From NCBI GenBank assembly GCA_946414025.1, contig CAMKMX010000025.1, positions 1 through 47,363 on the forward strand: a stretch of DNA of 47,363 nucleotides. The letters are read 5' to 3'. Within the stretch, counting starts at the first letter, position 1. Each line of letters starts with the position of its first letter. This document shows, in pieces, positions 15,889 to 23,537 of the stretch. Under the pieces are notes generated by a model that did not search any database, was not told the origin of the DNA, and was given only the letters and a program-made list of their open reading frames with translations. Source of the stretch: an uncultured Fibrobacter sp. GTDB lineage: Bacteria; Fibrobacterota; Fibrobacteria; Fibrobacterales; Fibrobacteraceae. The translations under genes were made by a program, and so were the position numbers.

Positions 15889-16884
15889 ATGAGTGTAAAC
15901 GAGCTGGAAACACTGCCCATCTCAAGGGCACAATTCTTAAAGACTGACATATTTAAAAATGTTTCCTTTGAGAGTTTAGCCGGCTACTTGCTCAGTTGCA
16001 AGAAAATCGAAGCAGAACCAGGAACCCTACTCATAGACCCAAACCAACCTGAACGGCGTCTTCTCGTGTTACTCGACGGACTGCTAGAAGTGGTGTTGCA
16101 GTCCCAGGGAGGAACCTTCACGGACAACATTTTGCCAGGACATTGTGCTGGCGAGATGTCCATCTTTGACAACGTGAGGCCCAGTGCCCAAGTTTTCGCC
16201 AAAGAAAAAAGTACTCTTCTTGTCGTGGAAGCTGACATCGCTCTCGCCATGCTCAACGCCTCCCACGATTTATGCCTGAATTTCTTGCAACTTTTGAGCA
16301 GGAGATTACGCAACAACAATAAGGTCGTTTGCGAAGAGGAATACCACATCCGCTGCATTGAAGAAAACGCCAAAGTGGATTCCTTGACAGGGCTACACAA
16401 CCGTCGTTGGCTTGAAGAAACCTACACCAGAGAACTCAAGCGTAGTAATGACGGGAACTTCAGTCTGTCGGCTTTCATGCTGGACATTGACCATTTTAAG
16501 AACATCAACGACACCTACGGGCATTTGGCCGGCGACCAAGTTCTTATTGCTGTAGCGCAAGAGATTACCCGCTGCCTTAGGCCCAGCGACATGCCGGTAC
16601 GCTACGGAGGCGAAGAATTCACGGTATTCCTACCCAACACTACTGTTGACAACGCCAAAATCATTGCAGAAAGATTGCGTGCGGGAGTAGAAAAGATTCG
16701 CGTCGCCCTTTCTACTGGCGAAGTGATAACCGTTACCATAAGTATCGGTTTTACGGAACGTCAAACCGGTGACACCGTAGAATCAATCATCAAACGTGCT
16801 GACGATGCCCTATACCACGCCAAGGAATCAGGCCGCAACCGCGTGTGCCTGAACCTGGGCGAAGATTCCATGTTCCTATTCTGA
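15889..16884 (+). CDS. Diguanylate cyclase with N-terminal cyclic-nucleotide-binding domain
   Basis: A 331-residue cytoplasmic protein. Residues about 20-135 form a CRP/cNMP-binding-type beta roll (GTLLIDPNQPERRLLVLLDG, then GEMSIFDN, then RPSAQVFA), without a DNA-binding helix-turn-helix. A short helical linker leads into a GGDEF domain with DSLTGLHNRR (about 164-173), LDIDHFKNINDTYGH, and the active-site variant GGEEF (240-244). An RPSD product-inhibition (I-site) motif lies at 231-234, exactly five residues before GGEEF. It should make c-di-GMP from GTP under feedback control and a sensed ligand or redox signal. The ATG at 15889 follows the barrel gene by 2 nt. An in-frame extension to 15808 lies inside the previous gene. 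Confidence 0.92.
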   Translation: MSVNELETLPISRAQFLKTDIFKNVSFESLAGYLLSCKKIEAEPGTLLIDPNQPERRLLVLLDGLLEVVLQSQGGTFTDNILPGHCAGEMSIFDNVRPSAQVFAKEKSTLLVVEADIALAMLNASHDLCLNFLQLLSRRLRNNNKVVCEEEYHIRCIEENAKVDSLTGLHNRRWLEETYTRELKRSNDGNFSLSAFMLDIDHFKNINDTYGHLAGDQVLIAVAQEITRCLRPSDMPVRYGGEEFTVFLPNTTVDNAKIIAERLRAGVEKIRVALSTGEVITVTISIGFTERQTGDTVESIIKRADDALYHAKESGRNRVCLNLGEDSMFLF

Positions 16885-16886
16885 CC

Positions 16887-16928
16887 GGGCTGGCAGAAAG
16901 TATATTGATTCTTACCACCGGCCAGCCC
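16887..16928. repeat. Inverted repeat after the diguanylate cyclase gene
   Basis: GGGCTGGC (16887-16894) and GCCAGCCC (16921-16928) are perfect inverse copies separated by 26 bases. There is no T-run, so it is not a classical terminator, but it could mark the transcript end. Confidence 0.5.
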
Positions 16929-17148
16929 TCTCGCAACCACGCCTCGTTAATAAACCTAAGCCGAACACAGCAGAAACAAGTTTACTTGTTTCTATTGTTG
17001 AGGCGCCAGTTTATGCGATGTAATCGCAATACGAGGCGTTTGTTGCTCACAGAAGCGACCGCAAAGCCTAAAAGCAAGAATAAAAAATTGGCCTGACTTT
17101 GCTCTCGCAACCACGCCTCGTTAATACGAGGCGTTTGTTGCTCACAGA
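16928..17148. repeat. Palindromic element in two copies, one expanded by nested hairpins
   Basis: A 25-base left arm recurs at 16928-16952 and 17102-17126. A 26-base right arm recurs at 17028-17053 and 17123-17148. In the second copy the arms meet as a hairpin (ACGCCTCG, TTAATA loop, CGAGGCGT). In the first copy about 75 extra bases separate them and hold two more hairpins: GAAACAAG/CTTGTTTC (16973-16992) and TGCGAT/ATCGCA (17014-17028). The block fills the gap between the diguanylate cyclase and hisD. No tRNA or protein gene was found in it. Confidence 0.7.
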
Positions 17149-17152
17149 CTCT

Positions 17153-18442
17153 TTACAGCCTCTTGAGAACCGCGGCGGCGTGGTGGATAAAGCCTTCTTC
17201 GGTAGCGACGGCGGCAATGGCCTTCGCGTTCTTCTTGATAGCACGCTCGCTGTAGCGGATGATGCTCATGCGCTTGAGGAAGTCGTAGACACCCAGCGGG
17301 CTGAAGAAGCGGCCCGTGCCGTTGGTAGGCAGCACGTGGTTGGGGCCTGCAAAGTAGTCGCCCACCGGCTCAGAGGACCAGGGGCCGATAAACACGGCAC
17401 CCGCGTTCTCGATCTGGGCCGCCATGGATTCGGCTTCGCTGGTCATCACTTCCAAGTGTTCCGGAGCAATGCGGTTTGCGATTTCCACGCCGTCGAACCA
17501 GTCTTTAACCACCAGGATGCGCCCGAAGTTTCCGAGCACCTTCTCGAGGAGTTCACGCTTCGGGGAATTTTCCACCTGGATATCCACGCAGGCGCTAATC
17601 ATCTGGGCGGTTTCCATGTTGTCGGTAATGCAGATGGCCGCCTCGAAGCCGGAACCGTGTTCCGCCTGGCTCAAAAGGTCAGCCGCAACGAAGTCCGGAT
17701 CGCAGGTATTGTCCGCCATCACCAGCACTTCGCTGGGGCCTGCCACCATGTCGATGTCCACGACGCCGAAGACTTCCTTCTTGGCGATGGCCGCAAAAAC
17801 GTTGCCCGGTCCCACAATCTTGTCGACGCGCTCCACGACGGTCTTGCCCTTGGCATCCTTCGCACCGTACGCAAGCAGGCCAATCGCCTGAGCACCGCCG
17901 ATGTGGTAAACTTCGGTAATGCCGAGTTCCTGGAGCACGAACGCCACAGCGCGGTTGATTTCGCCCTTGATGGGTGTGACGACCACGATGTCTTCCACGC
18001 CGGCAACGAGAGCCGGAACTGCATTCATAATCACGGTGCTCGGGTAAATGCCCGCACCGCCCGGCACGTAGAGGCCCACGCGCTTCATCGGGCGGATACG
18101 CTGGCCCAAGACCACGCCGTCGGCACCTTCCATGAGCCAGGATTCTTCCATCTGGTTCTTGTGGAAGTCGCGGACGTTCTTGATGGCCTGCTTCAGGGCC
18201 TTCTGCAGTTCCTTCGGGCACTTGGCGGCAGACTTCGCGATGGCAGAGGCCGGCACGCGGATGTTCTTGCCCTTCAGGCCGTCGAACTTCTGGGCGTATT
18301 CCGTCGCCTTCGCGATGCCACCTTGTCTGATGTCGGCAAGGATCTGCATCACCTTGTCGTGAATTTCTCTAGACGGAGCGACTTCGCGCCCGCAGATGCG
18401 TTCAATTTCAGCAGATTTCGGAGTAACCTTGATTATTTTCAT
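17153..18442 (-). CDS. hisD: Histidinol dehydrogenase
   Basis: The 429-residue enzyme oxidises L-histidinol to L-histidine in two NAD+-dependent steps, the last of histidine synthesis. Family hallmarks are VPGGAGIYPSTVIMNAVPA (about 125-145), PGNVFAAIAKKEVFG and DMVAGPSEVLVMAD. The zinc-site region is QAEHGSGFEA, and the catalytic Glu-His pair is in RIAPEHLEVM. The sequence is full length and intact. Its ATG lies 3 nt after the citramalate synthase stop, so the two genes share a transcript even though other his genes are absent from the window. Palindromic repeats, not a T-run terminator, follow its stop. Confidence 0.97.
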   Translation of the reverse strand: MKIIKVTPKSAEIERICGREVAPSREIHDKVMQILADIRQGGIAKATEYAQKFDGLKGKNIRVPASAIAKSAAKCPKELQKALKQAIKNVRDFHKNQMEESWLMEGADGVVLGQRIRPMKRVGLYVPGGAGIYPSTVIMNAVPALVAGVEDIVVVTPIKGEINRAVAFVLQELGITEVYHIGGAQAIGLLAYGAKDAKGKTVVERVDKIVGPGNVFAAIAKKEVFGVVDIDMVAGPSEVLVMADNTCDPDFVAADLLSQAEHGSGFEAAICITDNMETAQMISACVDIQVENSPKRELLEKVLGNFGRILVVKDWFDGVEIANRIAPEHLEVMTSEAESMAAQIENAGAVFIGPWSSEPVGDYFAGPNHVLPTNGTGRFFSPLGVYDFLKRMSIIRYSERAIKKNAKAIAAVATEEGFIHHAAAVLKRL

Positions 18443-18445
18443 AAA

Positions 18446-20164
18446 CTACTTTCTCTTCTTCGCAGAACGGGTGATGTCGGCAAGGTTCCGAACCTTGCGG
18501 GCCGTAAGTTTCTTCGGCTTCGCAGGAGCAGGTTCTTCCTCCGCAGTAGCCTTCGCAGCAATCGGTTTCACATCGATATGCTTGTAGGGCTTTTCAATGA
18601 CCTTCTCGTCCAGCAAAATCTTGTAGGTAAGTCCATCCACAAAAGCCATCCAGGACGCCTCGATGATGTTGCTGGAAACGCCTACCACGTTCCAGTAGCC
18701 CTTCTCGTCACCGAAGGTGGTCCACACGCGGACCGTGGCGTCAGAAGCGACATTGCTACCCAGCACACGGACCTTGAAGTCGTCCAGGCGGACTTTCGCC
18801 ATATTCGGGAAGAACGGGAGCAGAGCCTTGCGGAGAGCCGCATCCAGGGCGTTCACCGGGCCATCGCCTTCGCTCACCTGGTGGCTGATCTTGTCGCCAA
18901 TCTGGAGCTTGACCGTCGCCTGCGAAACGGACACGCCCTGAGTGGTCTTGTCTTCGATAACACGGTAGCCCAGCACCTTGAAAGGCTCCTGCACCATACC
19001 CAGATGGCGGTAAACCAACAGCTTAAAACTGGCCTCGGCAGAGTCGAAATGCCAGCCTGCGTTTTCACGTTCCTTAATGAGCGTAAGAAGCTTGCCCACT
19101 ACAGGGTCCTTCTTGTCGATACCCGGCTTGATAGCCTTGAGCTTTTCCACAACCAGGGAACCGCCCGCTTGATCGCTAGTGACAAACACACGGTCGTTGC
19201 CCACGGCATGGGGGTCAATGTGCTCGAAGCTGCGGCTCACCTTCATCACGCCATCGATGTGGGCTCCGCCCTTGTGGGCAAAGGCCGCATCGCCTACGTA
19301 CGGGGCATGAGGATCGCTGGGCAGGTTCACAATCTGGTCAATGCTGCTACTCAACTGACGGAGCCTTGCAATCTTCTTGGCCGCAAAGAACTTTGCGTCC
19401 ATCTTGAAATGCAGGTCTGCAGCAATGGTGGTGAGGTTCGCGTTTCCGCAGCGTTCACCAAAGCCGTTTACCACGCCCTGCACCATCACGGCACCGTTCT
19501 TGACGGCATAAAGGCTGTTGCACACCGCAAGTCCGGAATCATCGTGAACGTGGATCCCGAGAGGTGTGGAAATATGCTTTTTCACTTCCTTGATAATGCT
19601 TTTCAGTTCCCAAGGCATGGTTCCGCCATTGGTATCGCAAAGCACGATACAGTCCGCATGGCCCTTTTCTGCCGCACGGAGGGTCTCGATGGCATATTCC
19701 GGATTCGCCTTGTAGCCGTCAAAGAAATGTTCCGCATCGTAGATGACCTCTTCGGAATGTTCCTTGAGGTAGGCCACCGAAGACTCGATCATGTCCAGGT
19801 TTTCTTCTAGGGTGGTGCGGATAACGTCGGTCACATGCAAGTCCCAGCTCTTGCCGAAAATGGTCTTTACAGGAGCACCGGACTTTACTAGGGCCTGCAA
19901 CAGCGGGTCCTTTTCGGGCAGCACCTTGGGGCGGCGAGTGGAACCAAAAGCGGCAATCTTCGCATGTTTCAGTTTAACTTCTTTAATCTTCTGGAAGAAT
20001 TCCTCGTCGGTGGGATTGCTGGGGTTCGGCCAGCCACCTTCGATGTAGTCAAAACCGAAACTGTCCAGGAGCCTTGCTATCTGCAACTTGTCCGCCAGGG
20101 ACAAACTGATTTTCCTATCCTGGTTACCGTCGCGGAGGGTCGTATCGTACAAAAAAACTTTCAT
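18446..20164 (-). CDS. cimA: (R)-citramalate synthase with basic C-terminal tail
   Basis: A 572-residue DRE-TIM enzyme of the CimA / isopropylmalate synthase family. It begins FLYDTTLRDGNQDRKISLS with the catalytic Arg-Asp, and has metal-binding HVHDDSGLAVCNS and GFGERCGNANL. The C-terminal LeuA-type regulatory domain spans about 400-525. The FDYIEGGWPNPSNPTDEEFF segment is typical of the citramalate synthase subgroup, which condenses pyruvate and acetyl-CoA for threonine-independent isoleucine synthesis. After the regulatory domain comes a tail of about 45 residues rich in Lys, Ala and Pro. I chose the ATG at 20164; the 27-residue upstream extension is hydrophobic and overlaps the promoter. 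The gene leads a two-gene operon with hisD. Confidence 0.93.
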   Translation of the reverse strand: MKVFLYDTTLRDGNQDRKISLSLADKLQIARLLDSFGFDYIEGGWPNPSNPTDEEFFQKIKEVKLKHAKIAAFGSTRRPKVLPEKDPLLQALVKSGAPVKTIFGKSWDLHVTDVIRTTLEENLDMIESSVAYLKEHSEEVIYDAEHFFDGYKANPEYAIETLRAAEKGHADCIVLCDTNGGTMPWELKSIIKEVKKHISTPLGIHVHDDSGLAVCNSLYAVKNGAVMVQGVVNGFGERCGNANLTTIAADLHFKMDAKFFAAKKIARLRQLSSSIDQIVNLPSDPHAPYVGDAAFAHKGGAHIDGVMKVSRSFEHIDPHAVGNDRVFVTSDQAGGSLVVEKLKAIKPGIDKKDPVVGKLLTLIKERENAGWHFDSAEASFKLLVYRHLGMVQEPFKVLGYRVIEDKTTQGVSVSQATVKLQIGDKISHQVSEGDGPVNALDAALRKALLPFFPNMAKVRLDDFKVRVLGSNVASDATVRVWTTFGDEKGYWNVVGVSSNIIEASWMAFVDGLTYKILLDEKVIEKPYKHIDVKPIAAKATAEEEPAPAKPKKLTARKVRNLADITRSAKKRK

Positions 20165-20184
20165 GTGCCCAAAGATAAAAAAAA

Positions 20185-20192
20185 CAAATATA
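20185..20192 (-). promoter_or_regulatory. TAnnTTTG element upstream of cimA-hisD
   Basis: On the minus strand this reads TATATTTG, 20 nt before the cimA ATG. A TTTG lies 22 bases further upstream (20215-20218), close to the 19-base distance typical of Bacteroidota promoters. Confidence 0.45.
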
Positions 20193-20251
20193 TTCAGAGA
20201 ATCCAAAGCATTCACAAAGCTTTGTAAAATCACCAATCCAATCAATTAAAC

Positions 20252-20257
20252 TATATT
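20252..20257 (+). promoter_or_regulatory. -10-like TATATT upstream of the methyltransferase gene
   Basis: TATATT followed by TC lies 26 nt before the ATG at 20284, in the divergent region shared with cimA. No good -35 element is visible. Confidence 0.35.
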
Positions 20258-20283
20258 TCAGCCCATAATTCAAGAGACCCGCT

Positions 20284-21375
20284 ATGTTTGACTTTTATAC
20301 CGAAGACAAGATCAACGCCGTGGACGCCAAGTTCGAGGCTCAAAAAATCGCTTTCGCCCCCCTCAGTTTCCATGCCGCCAAGGCCCTCCGTGACATGGGA
20401 ATCCTGGAAGAAATCAGTAACGCCCGCAAGAACGGCATTACTGTCTCCGAACTTTCCAAGAAACTGGGCATTTCCCTCTACGGCGTAGGCGTTCTTATCG
20501 AAATGGGCCTCGGCATGGGTGCCATCAAGCTCCACAAGGATTCCAAAGAAGACGACCTGCGGCTCACCCTCGGGAAAATCGGTTTTTTCCTGATGAAGGA
20601 CGAAATGACCCAGGTAAACATGGACTTTTCCGAAGACATCTGCTACCTGGGCGCAGAGGATATGCAACAGGCCATCCGCGAAGGAAAACCTGCCGGCCTC
20701 AAGCACCTGGGCAACTGGAGCACGGTCTATCAGGGACTTTCCCAGCTCACCGACCAGCAAAAGAAGAGCTGGTTCGGCTTTGACCATTTCTATTCCGACC
20801 TTGCCTTCCCCGAAGCGCTCCCCATCGTGTTCTCCAATCCCGTGGGCCGCCTGTTCGACATCGGCGGGAATACCGCCAAGTGGGCCATCGCCTGCTGCAA
20901 GTACAACCCCGATGTAAAGGTTTCCATCATCGACCTGCCGGGCCAGACCGCCGTGGCCGAAAAGAACGCCAAGGCCGCCGGATTCGAGAACCGTATCGAC
21001 ATGGTTCCCTGCAACGTGCTGGACAACACCACCGAGTTCCCGAAGGGGGCCGACGCCGTGTGGATGAGCCAGTTCCTGGACTGCTTCTCCCTGGAAGAAA
21101 TCACCAAGATTTTGACAAAGATCCGCACCGCCGCCACTGCAGAAACGGACGTGTACGTGCTGGAACCCCTGTGGGACAAGCAACGCTTCGAAGCGGCCGC
21201 CTACTCCCTGCAGGCCACGTCCCTCTACTTCACCTGCATTGCCAACGGCAACTCCAAGATGTACCGTTTCGAGGAACTGAAACACGCCGTTGAAATTGCA
21301 GGCTTTGAACTGAAAGAAGCACACCACAACGTTGGCCCCAACAGCTATTCGTTGCTGCGGTTCAGGACAAAATGA
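20284..21375 (+). CDS. SAM-dependent O-methyltransferase (family 2 type)
   Basis: A 363-residue protein with an N-terminal winged-helix dimerisation domain (about 25-115, ITVSELSKKLGISLYGVGVLIEMG) and a Rossmann methyltransferase domain. The SAM-binding glycine motif is GRLFDIGGNTAKWA near residue 190. It is followed by VSIIDLPGQ, the acidic residue that binds the ribose, and by YVLEPLWDKQRFE. This is the layout of small-molecule O-methyltransferases. Its stop overlaps the next gene's ATG (ATGA), and the next gene is ketosynthase-like. The pair could belong to an aryl-polyene or flexirubin-type pigment pathway, where both families occur together, but no other such genes are in the window. Confidence 0.82.
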   Translation: MFDFYTEDKINAVDAKFEAQKIAFAPLSFHAAKALRDMGILEEISNARKNGITVSELSKKLGISLYGVGVLIEMGLGMGAIKLHKDSKEDDLRLTLGKIGFFLMKDEMTQVNMDFSEDICYLGAEDMQQAIREGKPAGLKHLGNWSTVYQGLSQLTDQQKKSWFGFDHFYSDLAFPEALPIVFSNPVGRLFDIGGNTAKWAIACCKYNPDVKVSIIDLPGQTAVAEKNAKAAGFENRIDMVPCNVLDNTTEFPKGADAVWMSQFLDCFSLEEITKILTKIRTAATAETDVYVLEPLWDKQRFEAAAYSLQATSLYFTCIANGNSKMYRFEELKHAVEIAGFELKEAHHNVGPNSYSLLRFRTK

Positions 21376-21989
21376 TCTATATCAAAAAATTCAAGGTTTT
21401 TGTCCCGAGTGAAGAGGCACCTCAGCCCGACGTGAAATTCGTGCCTATGCTCACCCGGCGCAGGCTCAGCCTCCTTTCCAAGATGGTGGTGTTCGTAAAT
21501 GACGCCATCTCCAAGGACTTACCGCCCTGCAAGGTGACCTTCGCCTCCCAATATGGCGAAATCTCCCAACAACTGAAAATTTCAGACACTCTTTTACAGA
21601 CCGGCAACGTATCTCCGGCACATTTTAGTTTATCTGTATTCAACGCTTCTATCGCCAATGCCACCATTCTCGAAAAAAACACCGCTGGCTATTCAGCCGT
21701 TTTTTCGGGAAGGGACGCCTTCAGGCATGGACTTACGGACTGTGCCGCCGCACTGGAATCGGGTTCCGAAAAAGAACGAATTTTTGTCTTCGCCGACGAA
21801 AAGATTCCAGAGACCTACGCCCCCGTGGCAGGGGTCCCCTACCCCAACACTTACTGCGCCTTGGCTCTGAGGCTTTCTGTAAAAAAAACCGAAGGCTCTA
21901 TTGAACTGGACCCGTCGCCCCTGGTTGGCAACTTTGAGACCGCCGCAGACGAAGCTCTGGAATTCATTCGGACTCGGTTACCGGCCTAA
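21372..21989 (+). CDS. Beta-ketoacyl synthase-like protein (N-terminal KS domain, chain-length-factor type)
   Basis: A 205-residue protein resembling the short stand-alone KS N-terminal-like family (Pfam PF13723 by recall) found in aryl polyene clusters. Matching parts are LTRRRLSLLSKMVVFVNDAI, then FASQYGEISQQLKI, then FSLSVFNASIANATILEKN and a GLTDCAAALESG segment. No Cys/His/His catalytic triad is evident, so it may act as a partner or length factor for a full ketosynthase. It is coupled to the methyltransferase by a 4-nt overlap, and its stop is 40 nt before argH. The substrate is unknown. Confidence 0.68.
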   Translation: MIYIKKFKVFVPSEEAPQPDVKFVPMLTRRRLSLLSKMVVFVNDAISKDLPPCKVTFASQYGEISQQLKISDTLLQTGNVSPAHFSLSVFNASIANATILEKNTAGYSAVFSGRDAFRHGLTDCAAALESGSEKERIFVFADEKIPETYAPVAGVPYPNTYCALALRLSVKKTEGSIELDPSPLVGNFETAADEALEFIRTRLPA

Positions 21990-21993
21990 ATTT

Positions 21994-22001
21994 TATATTT
22001 G
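21994..22001 (+). promoter_or_regulatory. TAnnTTTG element upstream of argH
   Basis: TATATTTG lies 28 nt before the argH ATG at 22030. It starts 5 bases after the stop codon of the preceding gene, so argH probably has its own transcript. Confidence 0.45.
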
Positions 22002-22029
22002 CTTTTGTAAAAAGAAAAAGGACTTGAAA

Positions 22030-23469
22030 ATGGCTAGGACCAGCACAAACAAATCTGCAAAGAAAGATTCTGCTAAAAAAGGCACCCAGACCAACATGTG
22101 GACCGGCCGTTTTGCTAGCGGCATGGCGCAGAGCATGGTGGACCTGAGCTTCAGCCTGCAATTCGACGCCGAACTCATCGAAGAAGACATCGAAGGCAGC
22201 ATCGGCCACGGCAAGGGCCTGGTGGAATCCGGCGTGTTAAGCAAGGCCGACTACAAGAAGATTTGCGATGGCCTGGAGAGCATCCTCAAGGATTACAAGG
22301 CCGGCAAGAACCTGTGGAAGGAATCCGACGAAGACATTCACATGGCCGTGGAACGAGTGCTTACCGAACGCATCGGCGCCCTCGGCAAAAAGATTCACAC
22401 GGGCCGCAGCCGTAACGACCAGGTCTGCACGGACTTCAAGCTTTACATGCGCCACCGCGCCGCCGAAATCCGCGCCCTCGAAGTTTCTTTGATGGAAACG
22501 GTCCTCGACCTCGCGAAGAAGTACTTCGGCAAGATGATGCCGGGTTACACGCACCTGCAGCAGGCACAGCCCATCTACTTCAGCCATTACCTGATGAGCA
22601 TGTTCTTTGCCGTGAGCCGCGACGTGAAGCGCCTCGACAACTTCCTGGAACTGCATAGCGAACTTCCGCTGGGTAGCGGTGCCATGGCCGGTTCCGCCTT
22701 CCCGTACCACCGTGCCCTCGTTGCAAAGGAACTCGGATTTAACGGCGTTAGCCCGAACAGCATCGACGCCGTGAGCCACCGCGACATGATGCTCGAATTC
22801 GAAGCGGACCTCGCCATCATCGCGAACACCATGAGCCGCTACGCCGAAGACTTTGTGAACTGGAGCACCAGCGAATTCGGCTACCTCACCTTGCACGACG
22901 CCTTCTCTAGCGGATCCTCGATGATGCCGCAGAAGAAGAACCCCGACTCCATGGAACTCATCCGCGGAAAGTCCGGCCGCATGCTCGGAAACTTCAGCGC
23001 CCTCTACACTCTGGTGAAGGGAGCCCCGCTCAGCTACAGCCGCGACCTGCAAGAAGACAAGGAACCGGTTTTCGACTCCGTCCATAACGTGAAGGTGATT
23101 CTCCGCGTGATGAAGGAAGCCTTGGAAAGCGCACGCTTTAATTTCGACAAGATGCACGCGAAGATGCTGCCGGCGCTGCTGGCTACCGACCTCGCCGATC
23201 TTCTCGTCGAATCCGGCGTGCCGTTCCGCGATGCCCACCACGTGGTCGGTAGCCTGGTCGGCGAAGCCGCCCGCCAGGGCCTCGAATTCACGGACCTTAG
23301 CGACGAGGCCTGGGCCAGCGCCGGCGTCCCCAACGTCAAGCAGATGAAAAAGACGCTCACCTTCGAATACAGTGTTTCCCGCCGTAACATCGAAGGCGGA
23401 ACGGGCCCCAAGTCCGTGAAGCAGCAGTTCGTGAAGGCTGCCGCAATACTGAAAGCATTCAAGAAGTAA
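22030..23469 (+). CDS. argH: Argininosuccinate lyase with Lys-rich N-terminal extension
   Basis: A 479-residue enzyme that splits argininosuccinate into arginine and fumarate. The superfamily signature GSSMMPQKKNPD, with the catalytic serine, is near residue 300. Other hallmarks are RSRNDQV-like GRSRNDQVCTDFKLY, the TPGYTHLQ-like MPGYTHLQQAQP, and the start MWTGRFASG. The core normally begins around MWGGRF, but here 22 extra residues rich in Lys, Ala and Ser precede it. The ATG at 22030 sits well behind a TATATTTG element. A longer frame to 21901 lies inside the previous gene and is rejected. No other arg genes are nearby except argS. Confidence 0.96.
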   Translation: MARTSTNKSAKKDSAKKGTQTNMWTGRFASGMAQSMVDLSFSLQFDAELIEEDIEGSIGHGKGLVESGVLSKADYKKICDGLESILKDYKAGKNLWKESDEDIHMAVERVLTERIGALGKKIHTGRSRNDQVCTDFKLYMRHRAAEIRALEVSLMETVLDLAKKYFGKMMPGYTHLQQAQPIYFSHYLMSMFFAVSRDVKRLDNFLELHSELPLGSGAMAGSAFPYHRALVAKELGFNGVSPNSIDAVSHRDMMLEFEADLAIIANTMSRYAEDFVNWSTSEFGYLTLHDAFSSGSSMMPQKKNPDSMELIRGKSGRMLGNFSALYTLVKGAPLSYSRDLQEDKEPVFDSVHNVKVILRVMKEALESARFNFDKMHAKMLPALLATDLADLLVESGVPFRDAHHVVGSLVGEAARQGLEFTDLSDEAWASAGVPNVKQMKKTLTFEYSVSRRNIEGGTGPKSVKQQFVKAAAILKAFKK

Positions 23470-23474
23470 GAAAA

Positions 23475-23514
23475 CCCCGCCTTGGTTCGACAAAGCTCAC
23501 CACAGAACGCGGGG
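23475..23514. terminator. Possible stem-loop between argH and the convergent operon
   Basis: CCCCGC (23475-23480) and GCGGGG (23509-23514) could form a 6-bp stem with a 28-nt loop. A short A-run lies on the left, but there is no T-run on the right. It could serve the minus-strand operon weakly. Confidence 0.3.
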
Positions 23515-23537
23515 ATGACGGCGTCAATGCAGGTCTG

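Noticed and set aside
16953..17027. A tRNA or integron attC site in the palindromic region
   Set aside because: The folds lack a tRNA cloverleaf with a TpsiC arm, and the core does not fit GTTRRRY/RYYYAAC.
17099..19810. A 903-codon open frame on the plus strand across hisD and cimA
   Set aside because: It is antisense to two full-length, clearly conserved enzymes, and its His/Val/Ala-rich composition is that of a shadow frame.
20165..20245. A longer citramalate synthase start at 20245
   Set aside because: The added residues are hydrophobic, overlap the promoter element, and precede the normal FLYDTTLRDG start of the family.
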